DNA of 64,000 nt, from NCBI RefSeq assembly GCF_009866765.1, contig NZ_CP019431.1, forward strand, positions 3,348,001 through 3,412,000. Reading direction: 5' to 3'. Every line of letters starts with the position of its first letter. Position 1 is the first letter of the stretch. The DNA comes from Pseudomonas sp. S35 (lineage in GTDB: Bacteria > Pseudomonadota > Gammaproteobacteria > Pseudomonadales > Pseudomonadaceae). Below, one piece after another: positions 29,033 to 37,707 of the stretch. The notes below the pieces were generated by a model. That model was not told where the DNA came from. It saw nothing but the letters and a program-made list of their open reading frames with translations, and ran no database searches. The position numbers and the translations under genes are program-made.

Positions 29033-29344
29033 TCAGAGCCACCAGCGAAACAGATAGAACATCGCCATGCTCAGCAGCACAGTGATCAGTACGTTGCGCG
29101 TCCAGAACATCAACGCGACCGCACCAATGCCGGCGAGCAAATACGGGTTGGCCGGGCTCAGGTTGAGCCGGTGATCGGCAAGGAAAATAATCGGCCCGCA
29201 AATCGCCGTTAGCATGCCAGGCACCGCAAAACCGAGAAACTCCCGCGCCCCACGGTTGAGGCGCACCGGCAGGCGCGGCTCGATAAACAGGTAACGGTTG
29301 AGAAACACCACCAGGCCCATGGCCACAATCATCACGTAAATCAT
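29033..29344 (-). CDS. azlD: branched-chain amino acid exporter subunit AzlD
   Basis: The protein is 103 residues from MIYVMIVAMGLVVFLNRYLF with four hydrophobic segments. PVRLNRGAREFLGFAVPGMLTAICGPIIF is characteristic of the small AzlD partner. Its ATG (29344) overlaps the azlC stop codon in an ATGA junction. The open frame extending upstream to 29443 lies inside azlC and is not used. Confidence 0.9.
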   Translation of the reverse strand: MIYVMIVAMGLVVFLNRYLFIEPRLPVRLNRGAREFLGFAVPGMLTAICGPIIFLADHRLNLSPANPYLLAGIGAVALMFWTRNVLITVLLSMAMFYLFRWWL

Positions 29345-30036
29345 CGCTGCCCGACTCCCAGCCGTTTGCAGGCAAACCCTGCGCTCATGCCCAGCACGCC
29401 GGACGCCACCACGGCCGACTCCCAGTGCAGGAAGCTCAACCACACCGAAAACAACAGCGACACCGCCACGCAGACCACCGTGGGTACGTCGCGCACCACT
29501 GGGGTGATCAACGCAATAAAGGTCGCGGCAATGGAAAATTCCAGGCCCAGTTGATCGAGACCGGGAATGCTTTTGCCCAGCACAATGCCGGCGAGGGTGA
29601 AGAGGTTCCAGGCAATGTAAAACGTCAGGCCCACACCCAAGGCGTACCAGCGGTTAAAGGTCTGGCGGTCGTAGTGGCTGACCAAGGCGAAGAACTCGTC
29701 CGTCAACAGAAAGCCCAGGCTCATGCGCCAACGCGTCTTGAGCGGTGAAAGAATCGGGCGCAGGTGCATGCCGTACAGCAAGTGCTGCGACGTCAGTAGC
29801 AAGGTTGTGAGGATGATGGAGATCAGGCTGGCACCGCTCTTGACCATGCCGATGGCGACCAGTTGCGCCGCGCCAGCAAACACAATGGCGGACAACCCCT
29901 GGGCTTGCAGCGGGGTGAATTGCGCATCGATGGCCATGGAGCCGGCGAGCAGCCCCCACGGCGCGCAGGCCAGGGACAAGGGAATAACGGCAATGGCGCC
30001 GCGAGCGAAGGCGTAATGAGGTAAGGCAGTGGGCAT
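29341..30036 (-). CDS. azlC: branched-chain amino acid exporter subunit AzlC
   Basis: The 231-residue membrane protein has the AzlC signature region QLVAIGMVKSGASLISIILTTLLLTSQHLLYGMHLRP and LTDEFFALVSHYD. With AzlD it forms an inner-membrane exporter for branched-chain or other amino acids. In this family it is often controlled by Lrp-type regulators; none is adjacent. Confidence 0.92.
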   Translation of the reverse strand: MPTALPHYAFARGAIAVIPLSLACAPWGLLAGSMAIDAQFTPLQAQGLSAIVFAGAAQLVAIGMVKSGASLISIILTTLLLTSQHLLYGMHLRPILSPLKTRWRMSLGFLLTDEFFALVSHYDRQTFNRWYALGVGLTFYIAWNLFTLAGIVLGKSIPGLDQLGLEFSIAATFIALITPVVRDVPTVVCVAVSLLFSVWLSFLHWESAVVASGVLGMSAGFACKRLGVGQR

Positions 30037-30107
30037 GGAAACGGCTCATCGACAGACAGTCGACAAGCATGCCAGTGCAGTACACAGCTTGTCTTGAACG
30101 ATCTTGC

Positions 30108-30323
30108 TCAGGCGAGCTTCACTGACACCTGCTCCACCGAATCGCGCGCCTCGCGCAACTCGTAGGCGTCTTGGTTAAGGCGGTGAATAGTATTGAGCAG
30201 ACGCTGGCGCAGCACTTCATCACCAAGCTTTTCCACGGCGCGCATCAGATCGAACGCGGCGGTTTCATTATTTTCCGCGACGGAATCCAGGGTCTTGCGC
30301 AGGTTGCGAGTGGCACGGGTCAC
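30108..30323 (-). CDS. small helical hypothetical protein
   Basis: The 71-residue protein (MTRATRNLRKTLDSVAENNETAAFDLMRAVEKLGDEVLRQ...) is almost entirely helical, with heptad-like Leu spacing and many charged residues. It has no membrane segment and no recognised domain. It lies alone between azlC and the ars region. Confidence 0.65.
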   Translation of the reverse strand: MTRATRNLRKTLDSVAENNETAAFDLMRAVEKLGDEVLRQRLLNTIHRLNQDAYELREARDSVEQVSVKLA

Positions 30324-30459
30324 GCGGTTTCTTCCTTCATCAGCAATGGGCAGGCACTTTAGGACATCCGTGTTTCAGTTTAATTTCAATCACTTGTGGT
30401 CAAACCACGGGGGATTGATCCATATCAATCGAAACAGCGTCTGACCTGAATATATGGAA

Positions 30460-30475
30460 ATACGTATATTCGTAT
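30460..30475. promoter_or_regulatory. probable ArsR operator
   Basis: The inverted repeat ATACG-TATATT-CGTAT ends 25 bases before the arsR start, inside the AT-rich promoter. ArsR-family repressors bind such short AT-rich dyads and release them with As(III) or Sb(III). Confidence 0.6.
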
Positions 30476-30500
30476 AACCCTATATAAAAAGGCCTTGGCC

Positions 30501-30857
30501 ATGTTGGACCCCCTCTCCCCGCCCGCCGTGTTCAAATGCCTGGCCGATCCCACCCGTGCACGCCTGACGCTGTTGATCCTGCGTGAAGGCGAACTTTGCG
30601 TGTGCGAATTGATCCATGCTCTGGACGACAGCCAGCCAAAAATCTCCCGCCACTTGGCGCAATTGCGCAGTGGCGGGTTGCTGCTGGATCGTCGCCAAGG
30701 GCAATGGATTTACTACCGCATCAATCCAGCACTGCCCGACTGGGTTACGCACGTTCTGGACATCACCCTGCAAGCCAATCAGCCATGGTTGCAACAGGAC
30801 GCTTTGCGCCTGCGTGCAATGGGCGACCGACCACAACGGGCCAGCACCTGCTGCTGA
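30501..30857 (+). CDS. arsR: ArsR family arsenic-responsive repressor
   Basis: The protein is 118 residues from ATG 30501. The winged helix ([55 protein letters not shown]) carries the As(III)-binding motif ELCVCEL, and a further cysteine pair ends the protein (STCC). It should repress arsRB until arsenite or antimonite binds. arsB follows 19 bases later. An in-frame TTG two codons upstream is less likely. Confidence 0.93.
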   Translation: MLDPLSPPAVFKCLADPTRARLTLLILREGELCVCELIHALDDSQPKISRHLAQLRSGGLLLDRRQGQWIYYRINPALPDWVTHVLDITLQANQPWLQQDALRLRAMGDRPQRASTCC

Positions 30858-30876
30858 ACCCTCGGAGCTTTCACTC

Positions 30877-32160
30877 ATGCTTGTCGCGATTGCTATTTTT
30901 ATCGTCACCATTGTCCTGGTCATCTGGCAGCCCAGGGGCCTCGGTGTGGGCTGGAGCGCTACCTTGGGCGCAATCCTGGCACTGGCCTGTGGCGCCGTCA
31001 GCCTGGCCGATATCCCGGTGGTATGGCAGATCATCTGGAACGCCACGGGTACATTTGTCGCGTTGATCATCATCAGCCTGCTGCTGGATGAGGCCGGGTT
31101 CTTCGCCTGGACCGCCCTGCATGTTGCGCGCTGGGGGCGCGGGCGGGGCCGCCGGCTGTTTGCCTACATGGTGCTGCTGGGTGCGTTGGTTTCGGCGCTG
31201 TTCGCCAACGACGGCGCGGCCCTGATCCTGACGCCGATCGTCATGTCGATGCTGCTGGCGCTGCGCTTTTCCCCGACGGCCACCTTGGCGTTCGTCATGG
31301 GGGCGGGTTTTATCGCTGACACGGCCAGCCTGCCGCTGGTGGTGTCGAACCTGGTGAATATCGTCTCGGCGGACTACTTCAACATCGGCTTTAACGAATA
31401 CGCCGCAGTGATGGTGCCGGTCAACGTTGTGAGCGTCGCGGCAACCCTGGCGATGCTGCTGTGGTTCTTCCTCCGGGATATCCCGCAGGCCTACGACCCG
31501 GCCGACCTGGCCGACCCCGCCAGTGCGATCCACGACCGCGCCACCTTCCGTGCCGGCTGGTGGGTGCTGGGCATCCTGCTGCTCGGCTGCTTTGCTCTGG
31601 AACCGCTGGGCATTCCCATCAGTGCGATTTCTGCCGCGTGTGCCCTGCTGTTGCTGGTGATCGCCGCCAAAGGCCACAAGATCTCCACGCGCAAGGTGCT
31701 CAAAGACGCGCCGTGGCAGATCGTGATCTTTTCCCTGGGCATGTACCTGGTTGTCTACGGCTTGCGTAACGCTGGCCTTACCACCTACCTGGCAACCTGG
31801 CTCGATACCTTCGCTACCTACGGCGTGTGGGGCGCTGCAATAGGCACCGGTGTGCTGACGGCGTTGCTGTCGTCGGCCATGAACAACCTGCCGACCGTAT
31901 TGATCGGCGCGCTGTCGATCGAGTCCAGTCATGCCGTAGGCGTGATCAAGGACGCGATGATCTACGCCAATGTGATCGGCAGTGACCTGGGCCCGAAAAT
32001 CACCCCCATCGGCAGCCTGGCCACCTTGCTTTGGCTGCATATCCTGGCGCGCAAAGGCATCACCATCACCTGGGGTTACTATTTCAAGGTCGGCATCGTA
32101 CTGACGTTGCCGGTCCTGCTGATCACCCTTGCCGCCCTGGCCTTGCGCCTGAGTGTCTGA
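30877..32160 (+). CDS. arsB: arsenite efflux permease ArsB
   Basis: The 427-residue inner-membrane protein has about 12 hydrophobic segments and begins [25 protein letters not shown], typical of ArsB. Conserved stretches include [60 protein letters not shown] and [24 protein letters not shown]. It extrudes As(III)/Sb(III). No arsC (arsenate reductase) or arsH follows; the next gene is an AraC-type regulator. Confidence 0.95.
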   Translation: MLVAIAIFIVTIVLVIWQPRGLGVGWSATLGAILALACGAVSLADIPVVWQIIWNATGTFVALIIISLLLDEAGFFAWTALHVARWGRGRGRRLFAYMVLLGALVSALFANDGAALILTPIVMSMLLALRFSPTATLAFVMGAGFIADTASLPLVVSNLVNIVSADYFNIGFNEYAAVMVPVNVVSVAATLAMLLWFFLRDIPQAYDPADLADPASAIHDRATFRAGWWVLGILLLGCFALEPLGIPISAISAACALLLLVIAAKGHKISTRKVLKDAPWQIVIFSLGMYLVVYGLRNAGLTTYLATWLDTFATYGVWGAAIGTGVLTALLSSAMNNLPTVLIGALSIESSHAVGVIKDAMIYANVIGSDLGPKITPIGSLATLLWLHILARKGITITWGYYFKVGIVLTLPVLLITLAALALRLSV

Positions 32161-32253
32161 CGCAGAGCCAATGCCCCATCTGGGTCAATCAACGGTCGAT
32201 CTGCCCCTCACTGCCGGCGTATGCTCCTGCCAATCCCTTAACGAGCTTGCACG

Positions 32254-33045
32254 ATGAGCACCATGCAACACGCCTGGCTGGGCAGTTACGAAGTCAGCAG
32301 CACCACCTGCACCGGCCTGAGCTTTGCCCGCCACAGCCATGACGAATGCGTGATCGGCGTGAATGTGATCGGCGAGGAGAAGGTCTGGCTGGACCGCCGC
32401 GAGTTCGAAGCTGGGCCGGGCAGCATTACCCTGTACAACCCCGGGCAGATTCAAGGCGGCGGTGCTGCGCATGGCGCGCCCTGGCAGTTCGTCAGCCTCT
32501 ATGTCACCGCGGACCAATTGGCAGCGGACTTGGGCTTGGCACACGTGGAGTTTGATCGCTCACTGTGCGTTCAACCGGTGCTCGCGCAACAACTGGCGGC
32601 GGCGGTGGCAGGCGTGTTGAGCGCAGATGCGCTGGTCCGTGGATTGAATGAGGACGCCTTGGTGGCGTTGCTCGGCGAAGTGGTTGCCGTGAGCGGGGTG
32701 CGCCTGCCCGGCAGCACAGCAATAGGCCGAGGCCTGGTCAGGCAGGCCCAGGAGTTGTTGGCCGCACACCTGCATCAATCCCTGCCCCTGGATCAGCTTG
32801 GCACTGAGTTGGGGTTGTCCAAGTTCCACTTGCTACGCGCCTTCCAGAAGGAAACCGGGCTCAGCCCTCGGCAATGGGCCATGCAACTGCGCACCCGCCG
32901 CGCCAAAGGCTTGTTGCGCACCGGTGTGGCAGCCTCTGAGGTCGCCCATGACTTGGGCTTCGCCGACCAGAGCCATCTCAACCGACATTTTCGCGCGGCC
33001 TACGGCATGACGCCTGGCAGCTACCAACGTGTCCTGAAACGCTGA
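32254..33045 (+). CDS. AraC family transcriptional regulator
   Basis: The 263-residue protein has an N-terminal cupin-like effector domain (residues 5-140; RHSHDECVIGVNVIGEEKVWLDRREFEAGPGSITLYNPG) and a C-terminal double helix-turn-helix (165-263; LDQLGTELGLSKFHLLRAFQKETGLSPRQWAMQLR and DLGFADQSHLNRHFRAAYGMTPGSY). This type often controls an adjacent exporter, and the LysE-family gene starts 75 bases downstream on the same strand. Confidence 0.92.
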   Translation: MSTMQHAWLGSYEVSSTTCTGLSFARHSHDECVIGVNVIGEEKVWLDRREFEAGPGSITLYNPGQIQGGGAAHGAPWQFVSLYVTADQLAADLGLAHVEFDRSLCVQPVLAQQLAAAVAGVLSADALVRGLNEDALVALLGEVVAVSGVRLPGSTAIGRGLVRQAQELLAAHLHQSLPLDQLGTELGLSKFHLLRAFQKETGLSPRQWAMQLRTRRAKGLLRTGVAASEVAHDLGFADQSHLNRHFRAAYGMTPGSYQRVLKR

Positions 33046-33119
33046 CCTGCGCAATCTGGTCCAAGACAACCGCCCTATCGCGCCTCACACTGCCCGCCAT
33101 CATTTGAAGGAAGCAGGGC

Positions 33120-33731
33120 ATGTTGACGATCTTTTTCTACGCGCTGGTATTCGGATTTGTGTTTTGCCTTTCCCCCGGCGCGGTCCTGGCCGAGACCCTG
33201 CGTCGTGGCTTGCTTCACGGTTTCACGCCGGCCCTGTTGGTGCAGGTCGGCTCGCTGGTGGGTGATGCAGTCTGGGCAGTGATCGGCCTGACCGGCATCG
33301 CCCTGCTGATCCAGCATGACGCCGTTCGCGTGCCCCTCACGGTGGTCTGTGCGCTTTACCTGGCCTGGCTTGGCGTGCGCAGCTTGATTGACGCCTGGCA
33401 CCTGCCCCAGGCTTGCGACGCACCGGCCAGCTCTGGGCAAAGTGCATTGGCGGTGGGCGCTGCGATCTCCCTGGCCAACCCGAAGAACATCGTTTACTGG
33501 GGCGCGCTGGGGAGTGCCTTGTCCGGCATCGTGGGCGCCACGCCCAGCCATGGGCAGACGCTGATGTTTTTTGCCGGGTTTATGTTGGCGTCGGTGCTGT
33601 CGTGCTTTCTGATTGCCGCCCTGGTCAACCTGTTGCGCAAGAATGCATCGCCGTTGTGGCAACGCGTTAGTTACGGTGCCTGCGGGGTCGTATTGATTTA
33701 TCTCGCAATCCTCGCCGCTCAAGGTATATGA
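33120..33731 (+). CDS. LysE/RhtB family amino acid exporter
   Basis: The 203-residue inner-membrane protein has five to six hydrophobic segments. Family marks are FCLSPGAVLAETLRRGLLHGFTPALLVQVGSLVGDAVWAVIGL and AISLANPKNIVYWGALGSALSG. It probably exports an amino acid or analogue and may be controlled by the AraC-type regulator upstream. Confidence 0.92.
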   Translation: MLTIFFYALVFGFVFCLSPGAVLAETLRRGLLHGFTPALLVQVGSLVGDAVWAVIGLTGIALLIQHDAVRVPLTVVCALYLAWLGVRSLIDAWHLPQACDAPASSGQSALAVGAAISLANPKNIVYWGALGSALSGIVGATPSHGQTLMFFAGFMLASVLSCFLIAALVNLLRKNASPLWQRVSYGACGVVLIYLAILAAQGI

Positions 33732-34036
33732 AGTTATATACGTCGCAACTTGCCTGAACAACGTCTGAATATTGGGCAATTTAACCAACTGCGCATTGAC
33801 ATTTTTCAATCAGCTCAGTAGATTGCCCCTGCCCGCAACTGGGGCCTTTTTTAAACCTCACAAAAGAAGCCAATGGACACAGTATCTAGTCGCTGTCCGA
33901 GCACCGTGTTTACGTGCGTCGGGCGCCAAACCCAGAATATGACAGGACTCGCTTCCCCGGTCCGGTAAGCTGCGCTAGAGCTTGATGCTCCACCGTAACT
34001 GCCTCACCGGATGCCTGTCCGGTCCCGAGGTGTGTT
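33732..34036. other. 305-base intergenic region upstream of the mgtA locus
   Basis: The first part is AT-rich and holds one terminator-like hairpin (33825-33852). Near its end an inverted repeat ACCGGA-TGCCTG-TCCGGT (34006-34023) sits just before the GAGG ribosome site of the small gene at 34037 and could influence its translation. No coding frame is convincing here. Confidence 0.5.
33825..33852 (+). terminator. terminator after the LysE-family gene
   Basis: GCCCC ... GGGGC followed by CTTTTTT, about 95 bases beyond the lysE-family stop codon. Confidence 0.6.
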
Positions 34037-34321
34037 ATGACCTTCCCAACCTTTGTTTTTCGAGATGTACAGATGCTGGCCGCAGCCCTGCGCGCCAAGC
34101 TGTGCCGCGCCCCCGCGGGCTTTTCAGTTGCCCGCCCGACCTACGTTGCACCCTCCCCTCAAGTGCGCCCGCTGGCCCATTGGCGCATCTGCCCGGCCAC
34201 GGGCCAGTTGGTGCAGCACTGGGACCACGCTGACCCTCAAGACCCGCAGAGACCGATGGTTTCCAGCCTGGCACACGCCGGCCTGATGCTCGGGTTTTAC
34301 CTGAGCACTCGCGCCGCCTGA
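34037..34321 (+). CDS. small hypothetical protein upstream of mgtA
   Basis: This 94-residue frame starts MTFPTFVFRDVQMLAAALRAKLCRAP, preceded by GAGG at 34027-34030, and includes HWRICPATGQLVQHWDHADPQDP. It has no clear membrane segment or known domain. It is the first frame in the run leading to mgtA and ends 46 bases before the short leader frame at 34368. It may be a real small protein or part of a long regulatory leader. Confidence 0.5.
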   Translation: MTFPTFVFRDVQMLAAALRAKLCRAPAGFSVARPTYVAPSPQVRPLAHWRICPATGQLVQHWDHADPQDPQRPMVSSLAHAGLMLGFYLSTRAA

Positions 34322-34367
34322 GCCCGCTGTAAACAGCAACTTCCCGATTAATACCCTGGAGTTCGTT

Positions 34368-34406
34368 ATGAACTTATCCAGTTGTAGCCCGCTGCGCGCA
34401 CGTTAA
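34368..34406 (+). CDS. possible 12-residue leader peptide of mgtA
   Basis: A minimal frame encodes MNLSSCSPLRAR with a good ribosome site (GGAG at 34358-34361). It lies 150 bases before mgtA, and its second half overlaps the 5' arm of a stem-loop (34387-34426). This is the architecture of a translation-coupled attenuator; Salmonella mgtA is known to use a short Pro-rich leader peptide (MgtL). The present peptide has a single Pro and is unrelated in sequence. Confidence 0.45.
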   Translation: MNLSSCSPLRAR

Positions 34407-34426
34407 TTAAAGCGCTGTTAGCGGGC
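34387..34426 (+). promoter_or_regulatory. stem-loop overlapping the mgtA leader peptide
   Basis: GCCCGCT (34387-34393) pairs with AGCGGGC (34420-34426), and inside it GCGC pairs with GCGC. A ribosome on the leader frame would open the 5' arm. There is no immediate T-run, so it might act by masking, Rho access or processing rather than as a simple terminator. Confidence 0.45.
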
Positions 34427-34555
34427 CCTGTAAAAGTTATGTGAACCCCTATTTAAACCGATCGCGTAGTCCGCGGCTCGGCATGCTTTCGCTCGCCTGT
34501 AGTCAGGTAAGTACCGGGTATGTTTTGTCGAGAATTGGCGACAGGAGTACAGACA

Positions 34556-37276
34556 ATGAGCGCCGTAAAAAACACCCCACTGAGCAAGAAAAAGGGCACC
34601 GACACCGGCACCGATACCAAGCTGTCGATGCGTGCTGCCCGCGAAGCCCAAAATGGTCTGTCGGCCACCTTGGCCAACGTCCGTGCCACCCGCGAGGGCC
34701 TTACAGAACTGGACGCCTCTGCTCGCCTGCAACGGGAAGGCTACAACGAAGTGGCCCATGACAAGCCGCCCCACGCCCTCGTGCAGTTCCTGCAGGCATT
34801 GCACAACCCCTTCATCTACGTGCTGCTGACCCTGGGCGCCATCAGCTTCTTCACCGATTGCTGGTTGCCAATGCAGGAAGGCGAAGACGCAGATCCGACC
34901 AAAGTCATCATCATCATGACCATGGTGTTGCTCAGCAGCCTGCTGCGGTTCTGGCAGGAGCACCGTTCGGCCAAGTCCGCCGAAGCCCTCAAAGCCATGG
35001 TGCGCACCACGGCGACCGTGCTGCGCCGCGAGCAGGTCGGCAGCCAGCCGAACTTGCGCGAAGTGCCGATGCGCGACCTGGTGGCCGGCGATATCGTGCA
35101 GCTGTCGGCCGGCGACATGATCCCGGCCGATATCCGCCTGATCGAGTCCCGCGACCTCTTCATCAGCCAGGCCGTGCTCACCGGCGAAGCCTTGCCGGTG
35201 GAAAAGTACGACACCCTCGGCGACGTCACGCAAAAATCCGCCAACCCGGTGGCCGTTGACCCAGGCAATCTGCTGGACTTGCCCAACATCTGCTTCATGG
35301 GCACCAACGTTGTCAGCGGCCGGGCCACGGCGGTGGTGGTCGCTACCGGGCCGCGCACCTACTTTGGCTCCCTGGCCAAGGCGATTGTCGGGTCGCGGGT
35401 GCAAACCGCATTCGACCGCGGAGTGAACAGTGTCAGCTGGTTGCTGATCCGCTTCATGCTGGTGATGGTACCGATCGTGTTCTTCATCAACGGCTTCTCC
35501 AAGGGCGACTGGGGCGACGCATTCCTGTTTGCCTTGGCGGTAGCTGTGGGCCTCACTCCAGAAATGCTGCCGATGATCGTCAGCGCCAACCTGGCCAAGG
35601 GCGCCACCGCTATGGCCAAGCGCAAAGTGGTGGTCAAGCGCCTCAATGCGATCCAGAACTTCGGCTCCATGGACGTGCTGTGCACCGACAAGACCGGCAC
35701 CCTGACCCAGGACAAAATTATCCTCGAACATCACGTCAACGCCTTCGGCCAGCGTGATGAGGCCGTGCTGTCCCTGGCCTGGCTGAACAGCTTCCACCAG
35801 AGCGGCATGAAAAACCTGATGGATCAGGCCGTGGTGCAGTTCTCCGAGCAGAACCCGAAGTTCAACGTGCCATTTGCCTACAGCAAGGTCGATGAATTGC
35901 CCTTCGACTTTGTGCGCCGCCGCCTGTCGATCGTGGTCAAGGACGCCGCCGACGAGCATTTGCTGGTGTGCAAAGGCGCCGTGGAAGAGATGTTGAGCAT
36001 CTGCACCCATGTGTTGGAAGCCGGCGCCGCCGTGCCGCTGGATAAACCTCGCCGCGAAGCTTTGCTGGCGATTGCCAACGACTACAACGAGGACGGTTTT
36101 CGCGTACTCGCGGTAGCGACCCGCAACATTCCCAAGGCGTTGGCGCGCCAGCAGTACACCACTGCCGATGAGCGCAACCTGGTCATCCACGGGTTCCTGA
36201 CGTTCCTGGACCCACCGAAGGAAACGGCCGGCCCGGCGATTGCCGCACTACAAGAAATCGGCGTAGCGATCAAAGTGCTCACCGGCGACAACGCCGTGGT
36301 CACCAGCACGATCTGCCGCCAGGTCGGCCTGGAACCGGGCCAGCCGTTGCTTGGCGTGGAAATCGAATTGATGGACGACGCCACATTGGCGCGCCGCGTG
36401 GAAGAACGCACGGTGTTTGCCAAGCTGACGCCGCTGCAGAAGTCACGTGTGCTCAAAGCCCTGCAAGCCAATGGCCACACGGTGGGTTTCCTCGGTGACG
36501 GCATCAACGATGCACCGGCACTGCGCGATGCCGACGTAGGTATTTCGGTAGACAGTGGCACCGACATCGCCAAGGAATCGGCTGACATCATCTTGCTGGA
36601 AAAGAGCCTGATGGTGCTGGAAGAAGGCGTGCTCAAGGGTCGTGAAACCTTCGGCAATATCATGAAGTACCTGAACATGACCGCCAGTTCCAACTTCGGC
36701 AACGTGTTTTCGGTGCTGGTGGCCAGTGCGTTCATCCCGTTCATGCCAATGCTCGCGATCCACTTGCTGCTGCAAAACCTGATGTACGACATCTCCCAAC
36801 TGGCCTTGCCGTGGGACAAAATGGACAAGGAATACCTGGCCAAACCACGCAAGTGGGACGCGAAGAACATCGGCCGCTTCATGCTGTGGATCGGGCCGAC
36901 CTCGTCGATCTTCGACATCACCACCTTTGCGCTGATGTGGTACGTGTTTGCCGCCAACAGTGTGGAAATGCAGACCCTGTTCCAATCCGGCTGGTTTATC
37001 GAGGGCCTGCTCTCGCAAACCCTGGTGGTGCATATGCTGCGCACCCGCAAGATCCCGTTTTTCCAGAGCACGGCCGCGTGGCCGGTGCTGATGATGACCT
37101 GCGTGGTGATCGTGTTGGGGATCTACGTGCCGTTCTCGCCACTGGGCACCCTGGTGGGCCTGCAACCGTTGCCGCTGGCGTACTTCCCGTGGCTGGTGGG
37201 CACCTTGCTCAGCTACTGCTGCGTGGCGCAACTGATGAAAACGATCTACATCCGCCGCTTCAAGCAGTGGTACTGA
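34556..37276 (+). CDS. mgtA: magnesium-translocating P-type ATPase
   Basis: The 906-residue P3B-type ATPase imports Mg2+ through the inner membrane. Motifs in order are the N-terminal tail rich in Lys and Thr, the cation ATPase N domain (GLTELDASARLQREGYNEV), the dephosphorylation loop LTGEALPVEKYD, the phosphorylation site CTDKTGTLTQD, the nucleotide-binding KGAVEEM, the hinge GDGINDAPALRDADVGIS, and C-terminal membrane helices. ATG 34556 follows AGGAGT (34542-34547); the frame open from 34520 is not used. Expression is expected to rise in low Mg2+, possibly through the leader at 34368. Confidence 0.96.
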   Translation: MSAVKNTPLSKKKGTDTGTDTKLSMRAAREAQNGLSATLANVRATREGLTELDASARLQREGYNEVAHDKPPHALVQFLQALHNPFIYVLLTLGAISFFTDCWLPMQEGEDADPTKVIIIMTMVLLSSLLRFWQEHRSAKSAEALKAMVRTTATVLRREQVGSQPNLREVPMRDLVAGDIVQLSAGDMIPADIRLIESRDLFISQAVLTGEALPVEKYDTLGDVTQKSANPVAVDPGNLLDLPNICFMGTNVVSGRATAVVVATGPRTYFGSLAKAIVGSRVQTAFDRGVNSVSWLLIRFMLVMVPIVFFINGFSKGDWGDAFLFALAVAVGLTPEMLPMIVSANLAKGATAMAKRKVVVKRLNAIQNFGSMDVLCTDKTGTLTQDKIILEHHVNAFGQRDEAVLSLAWLNSFHQSGMKNLMDQAVVQFSEQNPKFNVPFAYSKVDELPFDFVRRRLSIVVKDAADEHLLVCKGAVEEMLSICTHVLEAGAAVPLDKPRREALLAIANDYNEDGFRVLAVATRNIPKALARQQYTTADERNLVIHGFLTFLDPPKETAGPAIAALQEIGVAIKVLTGDNAVVTSTICRQVGLEPGQPLLGVEIELMDDATLARRVEERTVFAKLTPLQKSRVLKALQANGHTVGFLGDGINDAPALRDADVGISVDSGTDIAKESADIILLEKSLMVLEEGVLKGRETFGNIMKYLNMTASSNFGNVFSVLVASAFIPFMPMLAIHLLLQNLMYDISQLALPWDKMDKEYLAKPRKWDAKNIGRFMLWIGPTSSIFDITTFALMWYVFAANSVEMQTLFQSGWFIEGLLSQTLVVHMLRTRKIPFFQSTAAWPVLMMTCVVIVLGIYVPFSPLGTLVGLQPLPLAYFPWLVGTLLSYCCVAQLMKTIYIRRFKQWY

Positions 37277-37341
37277 TCACTCCCGCCGTTTAAACGGTGG
37301 CTGTCGCCCGACCGTCACCGTGCATCACGAGGACTCTGACT

Positions 37342-37689
37342 ATGCGCATCCTGATCTGTGCAGGTCGTCATTACGCCGACACCCAAAAGTCCCGCCAAGT
37401 GCTGGACGCTTACCACCGCCTGCGCCCGGTGCAGGTTTTGATCCACGGCGGCAACCAGTTCCTGGGCAGCGTCATTGAAGAATGGGCGCGGGAGTTGGGC
37501 ATCGATGTGGTGCGCTACCCACCCAACTGGCAACGCCATGGCAAGCAGGCCGAGCGCCAGCGCAACCATTTCATGCTGACCGACAGCCGCCCCGATGTGG
37601 TCATCGCCCTACCAGGTGGCGAGGACACTTCAGAGCTGGTGTGCCAGGCCAGCGCCAGCGGCATTTCGGTGCTGACCGTAGAAAGCTGA
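37342..37689 (+). CDS. DUF2493 (SLOG-like) small protein
   Basis: The protein is 115 residues starting MRILICAGRHYADTQKSRQVLDAYHRLRP. The Rossmann-like core has VLIHGGNQFLGSVIEEWARELGIDVV, RQRNHFMLTDSRPDVVIALPGGEDTSELV and ISVLTVE. This fits the DUF2493/SLOG nucleotide-binding superfamily, in which the GG(N/E) and PGG loops bind a nucleotide-like ligand. Its role is unknown. The start 37342 follows GAGGA (37329-37333). It is probably cotranscribed with the next gene 18 bases away. Confidence 0.85.
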   Translation: MRILICAGRHYADTQKSRQVLDAYHRLRPVQVLIHGGNQFLGSVIEEWARELGIDVVRYPPNWQRHGKQAERQRNHFMLTDSRPDVVIALPGGEDTSELVCQASASGISVLTVES

Positions 37690-37707
37690 ACTCATGCGAG
37701 GTGCATC

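Noticed and set aside
34418..36190. 590-codon open frame antisense to mgtA
   Set aside because: It is the complement of a clear P-type ATPase gene; the translation is low-complexity (His-, Gln- and Gly-rich), as expected from GC-rich antisense frames.
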